The notes under the pieces: model-generated
The model's database searches: none
Told to the model about the DNA's origin: nothing
Seen by the model: only the letters and a program-made list of their open reading frames with translations
Shown here: positions 27,479 through 35,045 of the stretch, one piece after another
Numbering within the stretch: the stretch's first letter is position 1
Layout of the letters: each line of letters opens with the position of its first letter
Origin: Leptolinea sp. HRD-7
GTDB lineage: Bacteria; Chloroflexota; Anaerolineae; Anaerolineales; Anaerolineaceae
Reading direction: 5' to 3'
Length of the DNA: 64,000 nucleotides
NCBI GenBank assembly: GCA_024363285.1
Contig: AP024711.1
Location: forward strand, 1 to 64,000
Translations under genes and position numbers: made by a program

Positions 27479-28260
27479 TCATTTCTCTTGCCGAACGCAT
27501 TCATGTCAGCCAGCCCAGGCATGACCAGGTAGCCCTGTTCTGGCTCGGGCAGGCCGGTTTTGTGTTGAAGGCTCCCGATGGTACCATCATCTTCATTGAC
27601 GCCTACTTGAGCCATTCCGTTGAACGCAAATTCGGCCCTCAATGGAAGCGTATCATGCCTTCACCCATGCCGGCCTGTGATGTGGATTGTGACTGGTTCG
27701 TGAGCACCCATGAACATGACGACCATCTGGACGTAGACAGCATCCCTGAGATCAGCCGCAACCGGAGGGTGAAATTTGCCGGTCCGTACGAATGTCTGGT
27801 GTATTACCGTTCGATCGGCATCCGCGAAGACCGCTCGGTGGAGTTGAAATCGGATAATCGTGTGCAAATGGGCGGCTTTTCGGTCACTCCCGTATTTGCC
27901 GATCATGGAGACCAGGCTCCTGATGCTGTGGGTTTGCTTATTGAATACAACGGCCTTTGCATCTATCACACCGGTGATACCGCCCTGCGGCCAGATCAGA
28001 TGACGACCGCCATCGGGCGTCAACCTCAGGTGATATTGCCGTGCATCAACGGCGCGTACGGCAACCTGAACGGAGAAGAAGCTGCCCGGTTGGCTGCTCT
28101 GACCGGCGCGAAAATCATCATACCTACCCATTTCTGGACGTTTGTCGAACACCGCAGTGACCCCTACGCGTTCGCGGAGTATTGCCGCACGTACGCGCCC
28201 AATGCTGAAGTCCGCTGGATGACCCAGGGTGAAGGCACTCTGATTCCCTGCGCGTTATAA
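27475..28260 (+). CDS. Metallo-beta-lactamase-fold hydrolase (UlaG-like)
   Basis: A 261-residue cytoplasmic enzyme with the MBL metal ligands: THEHDDHLD (HxHxDH), FADHGD, YHTGDT and PTHFW. The compact N-terminal part, WLGQAGFVLKAPDG, resembles the UlaG (ascorbate-6-phosphate lactonase) and related MBL groups. The substrate is unknown. The ATG overlaps the stop of the SGNH-like lipoprotein (ATGA), so the two are translationally coupled, an unusual pairing of a surface lipoprotein with a cytoplasmic hydrolase. Confidence 0.88.
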   Translation: MIISLAERIHVSQPRHDQVALFWLGQAGFVLKAPDGTIIFIDAYLSHSVERKFGPQWKRIMPSPMPACDVDCDWFVSTHEHDDHLDVDSIPEISRNRRVKFAGPYECLVYYRSIGIREDRSVELKSDNRVQMGGFSVTPVFADHGDQAPDAVGLLIEYNGLCIYHTGDTALRPDQMTTAIGRQPQVILPCINGAYGNLNGEEAARLAALTGAKIIIPTHFWTFVEHRSDPYAFAEYCRTYAPNAEVRWMTQGEGTLIPCAL

Positions 28261-28310
28261 AACGGGTGGTATAACTATTACATCAACTGAACCCATTCTA
28301 AATATGGAAT

Positions 28311-28386
28311 GGTTATCATTAAAACAAAGTGATAACCCCAAAGGCTGAGCCATTACCAGTACCCGGCCACCTTTCGTTCTGGGAGG
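28311..28386 (+). promoter_or_regulatory. Leader with a stem-loop before the Ig-like lipoprotein
   Basis: GGTTATCA (28311-28318) pairs with TGATAACC (28330-28337). The following 50 bases are rich in GG/CC and end in the GGGAGG ribosome binding site (28381-28386). No known riboswitch class was recognised. Confidence 0.35.
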
Positions 28387-28393
28387 CATCATC

Positions 28394-29266
28394 ATGCATC
28401 AAAAATCATCACGCAATACCTTAATGATCGTTTTTATCGGACTGGGAGTAATAGCCTGCAATATTCCTGTGATGAATAATGTCAGTCTGTCTATCGGGCT
28501 TGCGACCCACACACCGGAATCGGATAGTTGGACGGCTACACCCACCGCCACCGGAACCGAAACCGCATCCGCAACACCCACTCTGACACAAACCGCCACT
28601 GCAACTGAAACACCAACCCAAACAGCCAGTGTAACCGAAACACCGGATACTCCAGAATGCAACCGGGCGGAATTTGTGTGGGATGTGAATTACCCGGATG
28701 GTTCATACATTCATATTAACAAAGCTTTCGATAAAACCTGGCGTCTCCGCAATGTAGGCACCTGCACCTGGACGCCATCGTACGCGGTAGTGTTCACATC
28801 AGGTTACCGTATGGGGGCACCGTATTCTTCCAGCATTTCAAATGTCAATGTGCCGCCCGGAAGTGCAGTAGATATCACTCTACCGTTCACAGCGCCGGCT
28901 ACACCCGGTACATACAGCGGGTCGTTCTACCTGCGCTCAAAATCTGGTGAGGTGTTTGGTGTGGGAGCTGACGGTACTACCCCGTTCTGGGTAAGGATTA
29001 ACGCGGTGTCGTTTTACTACACCAATACACCCACAAAAACTGCCACCCCGCGACACCATCACCCACATTGGCCGCCTCCTCCCACAAAGACAACCACGCC
29101 CACCACTGTCCCGACGGTTGTACCCACCACTGTCCCGACGTCTGCCCCCACTGCTGCTCCAACCGTCGCGCCTACAGACGTCCCTACCGCCATTCCGCCG
29201 ACATCGGTTCCGTCCACCGCCATTCCGTCTACTGAGACCCCGGTCCCAACCGTGATACCCACATGA
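28394..29266 (+). CDS. Lipoprotein with an NBR1-type Ig-like domain
   Basis: A 290-residue protein with a lipobox-like VIACN (Cys22), a Thr/Pro/Glu linker, then one NBR1 (next-to-BRCA1) Ig-like domain at about residues 90-205. Diagnostic features are DKTWRLRNVGTCTWTP, an aromatic-rich core and PFTAPATPGTYSGSFYLRS. The C-terminal 85 residues are a low-complexity Thr/Pro/Val tail with a His/Pro patch. Such Ig-like domains are common in Chloroflexota surface proteins, where they probably bind carbohydrate or protein. GGGAGG precedes the ATG by seven bases, and a strong terminator follows, so this is a single-gene unit. Confidence 0.88.
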   Translation: MHQKSSRNTLMIVFIGLGVIACNIPVMNNVSLSIGLATHTPESDSWTATPTATGTETASATPTLTQTATATETPTQTASVTETPDTPECNRAEFVWDVNYPDGSYIHINKAFDKTWRLRNVGTCTWTPSYAVVFTSGYRMGAPYSSSISNVNVPPGSAVDITLPFTAPATPGTYSGSFYLRSKSGEVFGVGADGTTPFWVRINAVSFYYTNTPTKTATPRHHHPHWPPPPTKTTTPTTVPTVVPTTVPTSAPTAAPTVAPTDVPTAIPPTSVPSTAIPSTETPVPTVIPT

Positions 29267-29298
29267 ACCGTATTCTTTAATTACACGAAAGAACGTAT

Positions 29299-29345
29299 AG
29301 AACGGCGTTTTTCACATAATTTGCGAAAGACGCCGTTCTTTTGAC
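29299..29345 (+). terminator. Rho-independent terminator
   Basis: AGAACGGCGT pairs with ACGCCGTTCT (10 bp). The loop itself contains a small TTTC/GAAA stem, and TTTTG follows. Confidence 0.8.
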
Positions 29346-29370
29346 CACCGATTATCGGTGACTTTTCATT

Positions 29371-29385
29371 TATAATCGCTGAAAT
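29371..29385 (+). promoter_or_regulatory. -10 box close to the start codon
   Basis: TATAAT (29371-29376) ends nine bases before the ATG at 29386, with no ribosome binding site between. This is consistent with a leaderless or nearly leaderless mRNA. Confidence 0.5.
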
Positions 29386-31515
29386 ATGTTACGAAACCGT
29401 TTTATTACCGGAAAGAAATCTTTCCTCTTGTTGACGACAGTAATAATGGGGCTTACCGGATGCGAAACACCCACTCCGGTTTATGTGCCGACAGCTACAA
29501 TCTCCATACCGACTGTGACGGAAACAGCCGCACTCCCGGATATATCAACGCCTGAAAACACGTTCACGGCGGGTGTTCTTATTACGCCCGAAGTCACAGC
29601 AACTCAAACGGCCGCGCAGGAGGTTTTCACTCCTACAATTATCCCGCCGGCAGAAGACCGCCAGAAACCAGAAGACTGGCAGAACTGGCCCGTGATTCCG
29701 GTGGTCTCCGCGCGGGCAAAACAGATCTACCAGGCCGGATTGGGAATGGGTACCAACCCCAGACGGCTCTCCAAGGTGGGTGATTGTCAATCGATCAAAA
29801 ATGTGCTGCTGGGGATGTATGACAAACCCGGTAGTTACACCCTGCGTGAGAATGCCGCCGCGCTGCAAGAAACCATCGCCCAATTTTCCGGTTCATTTGA
29901 CCGAGACGGCGAAGCCGTGCAGGGCGGGTACAACGCCGCTTCCGAATTGACGCCGCTGATGGCCGACCCGGAAGTATGCGAACCCGGTGAGACGCCGCTG
30001 GAATGTGAAGTGCGTCTGCATAACCCCTCTATCATGTTGATCAGTCTTGAAGTCTGGTGGGACGGCCGAAGCACGGAAGTGTACGTGAAGAACATGCGCC
30101 AGATCATTGACTATGCCATCAACCGCGGTATCCTGCCGATACTCTCCACCAAGGCGGATAATGTTGAAGGCGACCACAGCATCAACCTGGCCACCGCTCA
30201 ACTGGCGTATGACTACGATATTCCTTTGTGGAACTGGTGGCGCGCGGCACAGTCATTACCCAATAAAGGGCTTGACCCCGATAGGCCTGATGGATTCCAC
30301 ATCAGTCAGGAGTATGCCTGGCCGGAACGAAGCTTTACCGCCCTGCAATCCATTGACGCTGTCTGGCGGGCGGTACGGCCGGAGGAACAAATTCCAACAG
30401 CCACACCGGAACCCACGCAGGAAGTTGTGGAGCTGTTCCAACCGACGGCAATCGGTCTGGATTCTGCCACTCCTCTCCCGGAAAGCAACACTTCGCCTGC
30501 TCTGATACCCGTTGACCCGGCATTCCTGGCTAATCCAGCCGGATATATACTGACATCTACCGCCTCCCGATTGGGTGAAACGGTAATGTCGCACGGCATT
30601 TTTGCCATAGATCCGATGAATGGAACGCGACAACAGATCGCCCCGGCCGGACTGTCTATGCAGGCTGTTTCAACAGACGGAAAACAGGTGCTATTTAACC
30701 GCGGTTCCAGTCTGTACCTGCAGGCGGTCAACGGCGGCACACCGGTACTGCTTACAGACCGATTTTACGACAGGGGAACAACCGCGGCCGTTTTTCTACC
30801 AGACGGCTTATCGGTTGCTTTTATAGCCGGTGAAGGTGGAAGCACGACGCTGGCGCTCTACCCGCTGGATGGCAGTGGCTGGAAACGGCTTTCGCCTGCT
30901 GGCTCGAACCCCGTGGAAATTTTCCCGGTGAAGGATAACAGTCGGCTGGTGTGGAAAAACAACCAGCCTGTTGGCGTTTACCTCTCCAGCATGGATGGAT
31001 CCAGCGCGGAATACCTGCCGGGTGTAAGCCGGGCGGCATTCTCGCCGGATGGACGTTGGATGGCGTATGAAGAAAAAGGAGCGGATGATAAAAATCTTCT
31101 CACTCTGGCCACTGTTGATCTGAAAACCAGGCGGCCGCAGGAAAACATCGGCAGCCAGATCCTGGATTTTTCCTGGTCGGTAGACGGAGGACGCCTTTCA
31201 CTGCTTACGCTGGATCGCAGCGATTACTCCGGTCAGTGGCTGGATGTGCGCAACCTGGTGATCTCAACCCAAAATATGGGCACCAAGATACTGCCGGCAA
31301 CGGCGGGGGTGAACCCACGGGCGGTATGGTCACCGGATGGCGGAAGCCTGTTGCTGACCGGCACACAGCAGAGAGCCGGTGGATACGCCGTCACTCTGGC
31401 TGTGATGGACGCTAACACTGGCGCGCTGCGTGAATTGAGCCCGTCAGCCGGATTTGAGGGCGAAACATTTATTTACACCACTGAAATTGCCTGGGTAAAA
31501 CCGGTTAATCCATAG
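29386..31515 (+). CDS. Lipoprotein with SGNH-like and TolB-type propeller domains
   Basis: A 709-residue lipoprotein (lipobox GLTGC, Cys26). After a Thr/Pro linker, residues about 100-325 are clearly homologous to the protein at 26462 and share VGDCQS, DNVEGDHSIN and LDxDR. Here the block III Asn position reads LEVWW, while DGFH keeps a block V Asp/His pair. A second linker leads to a C-terminal beta-propeller of PD40/WD40-like repeats (for example AAFSPDGRWMAYEE and AVWSPDGGSLLLTG). It is likely surface-anchored. The next gene, an acyl carrier protein, starts 23 bases downstream. Confidence 0.82.
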   Translation: MLRNRFITGKKSFLLLTTVIMGLTGCETPTPVYVPTATISIPTVTETAALPDISTPENTFTAGVLITPEVTATQTAAQEVFTPTIIPPAEDRQKPEDWQNWPVIPVVSARAKQIYQAGLGMGTNPRRLSKVGDCQSIKNVLLGMYDKPGSYTLRENAAALQETIAQFSGSFDRDGEAVQGGYNAASELTPLMADPEVCEPGETPLECEVRLHNPSIMLISLEVWWDGRSTEVYVKNMRQIIDYAINRGILPILSTKADNVEGDHSINLATAQLAYDYDIPLWNWWRAAQSLPNKGLDPDRPDGFHISQEYAWPERSFTALQSIDAVWRAVRPEEQIPTATPEPTQEVVELFQPTAIGLDSATPLPESNTSPALIPVDPAFLANPAGYILTSTASRLGETVMSHGIFAIDPMNGTRQQIAPAGLSMQAVSTDGKQVLFNRGSSLYLQAVNGGTPVLLTDRFYDRGTTAAVFLPDGLSVAFIAGEGGSTTLALYPLDGSGWKRLSPAGSNPVEIFPVKDNSRLVWKNNQPVGVYLSSMDGSSAEYLPGVSRAAFSPDGRWMAYEEKGADDKNLLTLATVDLKTRRPQENIGSQILDFSWSVDGGRLSLLTLDRSDYSGQWLDVRNLVISTQNMGTKILPATAGVNPRAVWSPDGGSLLLTGTQQRAGGYAVTLAVMDANTGALRELSPSAGFEGETFIYTTEIAWVKPVNP

Positions 31516-31538
31516 ATTATTTGAGGAGAAAATCCATA

Positions 31539-31784
31539 ATGAGTGATTCCATTGCAAGCATACTTTCTACCAAGATAGCCGAGCGTATTCTCAAACAGCC
31601 CAACCGGGTGATTAAGAACGATGAGCCTCTGATCAGCAGCGGCTTGATTGATTCTTTCAGCCTGGTCGACCTTGCGTTGATCGTGGAAGACGAATTTGGG
31701 GTGCGCATAGACGATTCTGAATTGAACGCGGAAACCTTTGATACTCTTGACGCGCTGGTGAAGCTGATCGAGTCGCGGAAGTAA
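31539..31784 (+). CDS. Acyl carrier protein
   Basis: An 81-residue acidic protein with the four-helix ACP pattern. The phosphopantetheine attachment site is Ser39 in GLIDSFSL, close to the DltC/ACP-type DSxxL motif, followed by LALIVEDEFGVRI. The ATG at 31539 is chosen because GAGGAG stands ten bases upstream; an earlier TTG would include that site. It follows an SGNH-like lipoprotein gene directly. No ligase, acyltransferase or ketosynthase lies nearby, so its acyl partner is unknown. A role in acylating the surface polysaccharide is plausible but inferred from context only. Confidence 0.88.
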   Translation: MSDSIASILSTKIAERILKQPNRVIKNDEPLISSGLIDSFSLVDLALIVEDEFGVRIDDSELNAETFDTLDALVKLIESRK

Positions 31785-31800
31785 TTTTGAATAATAACAA

Positions 31801-31857
31801 TTCCTCTCCCCGCCGGTGGGGAGAGGAAAAAAAAGAAATTCCTCGCCCCGAAGGGGA
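31801..31857. repeat. Two adjacent GC-rich stem-loops
   Basis: TTCCTCTCCCC pairs perfectly with GGGGAGAGGAA (31801-31828). A second smaller element, CTCGCCCC/GGGGAG, follows after an A-run. The layout resembles dispersed palindromic elements; it may also end transcription between the convergent genes. Confidence 0.6.
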
Positions 31858-31901
31858 GAAAATTTTGAATATGTAAACAAATTCTTTGTCCTGAAGAAAA
31901 A

Positions 31902-32930
31902 TTAGAACCGGCTAAATGTCTGTGGAATGCACCCATCCGCCACCAGGGTGAGCGTACGTAAATGATCTGACTCATTTATGGTCACGCGCGGCAGCATCAT
32001 ACGCCGGTTACGGTGATACCCGTAAATATTTCCCGGTTCTGTGATGACGGCTGTTTTATACCCCAGGTCCGCTGCCAAACGAGCTTCACGATCCGTCACC
32101 TCAAGTTTTGAGCCATAAGGATAAGCAAAATGCTCTACCGGTAAACCGGTTTTGTATTCTATGATCTCGCGTGAAGTTTGCATCTCGTCCAAAACTTCAT
32201 CTTCTTCAAGCGCGGTTAATGGTGGATGCGTGCAGGTATGTGCGCTAATCGTCACCAAAGGGTCACGCCCCAATTCTTTGATCTGATCCCACGAGAGGGC
32301 GATGCGTTCTGTAAAACCTTCCACATCCATGCCCAGAGGGTCGAAGACTGACCACCACGCGGCGGGGATGCCCGTGATGGATTTAAGCACCAGTTGGCGG
32401 ATGTACGTAAAGGCTTCGCGTTTCAAATCCATCGTTTCACAATGGATGGCGTATTCTTTTTTGTCCAGCGTGAAATACAACACGTCATTTTCCAGCAGGG
32501 CGCTTTCCAGTAAATTCCACCACATATATGCTCTGCGGTCAGGGAAATCAGTGGTAATGTAAATACTGAAGGGGATATTTTCTTTTTTCAGAATTGGGTA
32601 GGCGGTAGTGTAGGTGTCGGTATAGCCGTCATCAAACGTAAAAGCCACAAATTTTTGTGACGAACGTTTTCCGTCCAGCCGCCGGGTGACCTCATCCATA
32701 CTGATAAACTCGTAATTACGCTGTCGGTAAAACGCGATGATATCCGTCAGATGTTTCGGGGTGATCTCAAGTATCTGGTTTTCCGGTATACGCGGGTTGC
32801 CATCGGGTGTGACGACCCGGTGAAACATTAGAATATTTCCCAGGAACGGTGCGAAGGGACGGGTTAATTTGGAGAGTCCGGTATTAATAAGAAAAGATTT
32901 TAAATTTTGGTGGTGAGTGTTGTCCGTCAT
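31902..32930 (-). CDS. NodB-type polysaccharide deacetylase family protein
   Basis: A 342-residue protein with the NodB homology domain. The first motif is FTFDDGYTD (Asp100/Asp101) and the metal-binding second motif is SAHTCTHP. The catalytic base region AYPYGSK is also present. There is no signal peptide, so it would be cytoplasmic unless exported otherwise. The family removes N- or O-acetyl groups from polysaccharides or precursors. A paralogue lies at 40825, also on the minus strand, and both flank the polymerase/flippase/GT4 block. Confidence 0.9.
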   Translation of the reverse strand: MTDNTHHQNLKSFLINTGLSKLTRPFAPFLGNILMFHRVVTPDGNPRIPENQILEITPKHLTDIIAFYRQRNYEFISMDEVTRRLDGKRSSQKFVAFTFDDGYTDTYTTAYPILKKENIPFSIYITTDFPDRRAYMWWNLLESALLENDVLYFTLDKKEYAIHCETMDLKREAFTYIRQLVLKSITGIPAAWWSVFDPLGMDVEGFTERIALSWDQIKELGRDPLVTISAHTCTHPPLTALEEDEVLDEMQTSREIIEYKTGLPVEHFAYPYGSKLEVTDREARLAADLGYKTAVITEPGNIYGYHRNRRMMLPRVTINESDHLRTLTLVADGCIPQTFSRF

Positions 32931-33098
32931 TTCTTGCCCGATGATAAGAAGATTAGGTCGTCAACCGTTGGTCAAACGAATGAACAAAAACCTTGAACAC
33001 TGAAACTGGGAAAAACCGGGAAGGATGTGTGTAAATTCCACCCGAAGCACACAATACCTATATTGTAATATAGGTATGAAAAACAGGTTGTGATTGCC

Positions 33099-34721
33099 CT
33101 AGCGGATATTAACTGCCTGAAGTGCAATCCGGTTTTGTTCATCGGTGCCGGTCACAGCGAGGTAAAGTGACATTCCGGTTTTCAGGTCTCGAATGTACAC
33201 TCGAGGAGTGTAATCGCCCGATGGCAGGCTTGGGGGTAATGGAAGCTCGTATGCGATTCGGTATTCAGGGGCGTCTCCACCCACTGTATCGGCCGGCATC
33301 CATTCCGAGATGTTTGCCGGAATGCCGGCATCGAGCACAACCTCTCCGTTGGAGTCAGTCAGTGTGACACGTAATTCAAATGTATGACCCATTTTGGGGT
33401 AGTACGGAGAGTTACCCTTATTTTCCCAGATCATCTCTATCGGAAGTGACGAACCAGGCAGGGCTTCCTTTACGGTGGATGCGGAGATAAGAGCGAATCG
33501 ATATCCGGCTTTTTCCAACAGACTGACAAGTTCCTCTTTGACAAAGGGTGATTCGTTGTTGTGAACCAGGCAGCCGTGCGCGGTATCCAGGAGTTGTTTT
33601 GCCGCTGGCATCACAAGCGGTTTCCAACCACAGAACTCAAACACGACCGGAGCTGTGTGCCAGATATTGGGCAGTTCATTATCCAATCCGTCGAGGGTGG
33701 CATCACGTCCCAGACAGTCGTATCGGAAACCCACATCCTTACGGCGAGCGTACACATACTGGGTGGTGGATGGAATACCGGCAAAGGGCATGATCAACTG
33801 GGTTTTCTGGAAACCGCGGTAATTGTAGCTGACGGTGGATATACCGCCATTCGTACCGCGGCAATGATGTGACGGGTTGTTTCCGCCGATGAACATATCC
33901 GCCAACCGGCGGCGCGCCTGCCCGTCAAGCGTTGAAAGTCCAGCAGGGTCAATTATCCCGGCTTTGTAATTTTCCGCCCAATCTTCATCCCATTCTGTCT
34001 GGCTGTCATCCCAGCTCCATTCATTAAAATTACCGTAACCGGAAATATCGATGAACGCGATATCGGGGTTGCCATCATACCGCGCGATCAACGCCTGAAC
34101 AAATTTTGCCCATTCTTCCTGATAAACACAATTGGCATAATCGGGGGCACCGGTTGGCATTAGAACCGCGCCTTTTTCTAATACCCAATCGGGCAGAACC
34201 TGTCCGCCGTAATCTTCGCCCAGCATGGTGACTACCCGGAATGAGGCGTCTTTACCTTCAGATTTTGCCCGGTTTATATACTGGTCGAGAATAGGCCAGT
34301 CAAACCGTCCCTCACCCGGATTTAATAGCTTCCAACTGAACTCACTGCGGTAATATGCCACAGATTCTGGAAGGTAGCGTGATGACTCCGGGTCACCGTT
34401 ATCATGCTGCCAGCCGATACCCGGGTTATTCAGGTAGCCGGCTGCTTCTTCCGGGAATATTGTGTTCAACTCAGAACTGACTGGAATTCGAGTGGGGGAT
34501 GGAAGTGCTGTTGGCGTCACTTCGGGTATGGCTGTTTCAGAAGGTGTGATGGTCGGCGTTTCTATTGGCCATGTGTTTTCAGGGGTAGGGGTTGCCTGCG
34601 GAAAGGTCAACCGGGGAAAAAGCGTGATCCACAGCCATATGATAACGCCAATAATTACCAGAAGTACGGCAATAACCGCGAATTTGATCCATACCGATAA
34701 TTGATGGGGCTCCAGATTCAT
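33099..34721 (-). CDS. Membrane-anchored DUF4832 glycosidase-like protein
   Basis: A 540-residue protein with one N-terminal span (about 12-34), a Thr/Pro-rich linker to about residue 85, then a TIM-barrel-like domain (NNPGIGWQHD, FSWKLLNPGEGRFDW, GNPDIAFIDISGYGNFNEWSW). The C-terminal DUF4832 region carries TVKEALPGSSLPIEMIWEN. The Asn-Glu in NFNEW is placed like the acid/base Glu of clan A glycoside hydrolases (GH42-like). It is probably an extracellular enzyme or binder acting on the locus polysaccharide. It is divergent from the O-antigen-ligase-like gene across about 250 bp. Confidence 0.8.
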   Translation of the reverse strand: MNLEPHQLSVWIKFAVIAVLLVIIGVIIWLWITLFPRLTFPQATPTPENTWPIETPTITPSETAIPEVTPTALPSPTRIPVSSELNTIFPEEAAGYLNNPGIGWQHDNGDPESSRYLPESVAYYRSEFSWKLLNPGEGRFDWPILDQYINRAKSEGKDASFRVVTMLGEDYGGQVLPDWVLEKGAVLMPTGAPDYANCVYQEEWAKFVQALIARYDGNPDIAFIDISGYGNFNEWSWDDSQTEWDEDWAENYKAGIIDPAGLSTLDGQARRRLADMFIGGNNPSHHCRGTNGGISTVSYNYRGFQKTQLIMPFAGIPSTTQYVYARRKDVGFRYDCLGRDATLDGLDNELPNIWHTAPVVFEFCGWKPLVMPAAKQLLDTAHGCLVHNNESPFVKEELVSLLEKAGYRFALISASTVKEALPGSSLPIEMIWENKGNSPYYPKMGHTFELRVTLTDSNGEVVLDAGIPANISEWMPADTVGGDAPEYRIAYELPLPPSLPSGDYTPRVYIRDLKTGMSLYLAVTGTDEQNRIALQAVNIR

Positions 34722-34923
34722 TTACTCCTGCTTCCTGTAAGGCTGGTTCCAGGGGATGAAACCATTCGGAATCCGGCTATTTATGCGTTTTCAATCCCTG
34801 ACTGGTTTTCATAATGGAACCTTGCCGGTGTCAGAATGGATTCATACGGAATACCGGCGTCCATAATCCGGCAAATACCGGGCAGCCGGGTCTATATTTC
34901 ATATTCTATAACAAAACCAACCT

Positions 34924-34932
34924 TGCTATAAT
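34924..34932 (+). promoter_or_regulatory. Extended -10 promoter of the polymerase-flippase operon
   Basis: TGCTATAAT forms an extended -10 element (TGnTATAAT) about 110 bases before the preferred ATG at 35046. No good -35 box is visible, as is usual for extended -10 promoters. Confidence 0.55.
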
Positions 34933-35045
34933 ATTAAGATACCCCAGAGAACTTTACAGTTCCCCCGGTAATGGATACCGTACGTGATTCCATTACGGAT
35001 ATTTTTATCGAACTGCTTCCATTCGACAATGTTGGGAGAAACGTC

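Noticed and set aside
28261..28393. A c-di-GMP-I riboswitch before the Ig-like lipoprotein
   Set aside because: The tetraloop-receptor and the conserved ACGCAAAGC-type core are missing; only a generic hairpin is supported.
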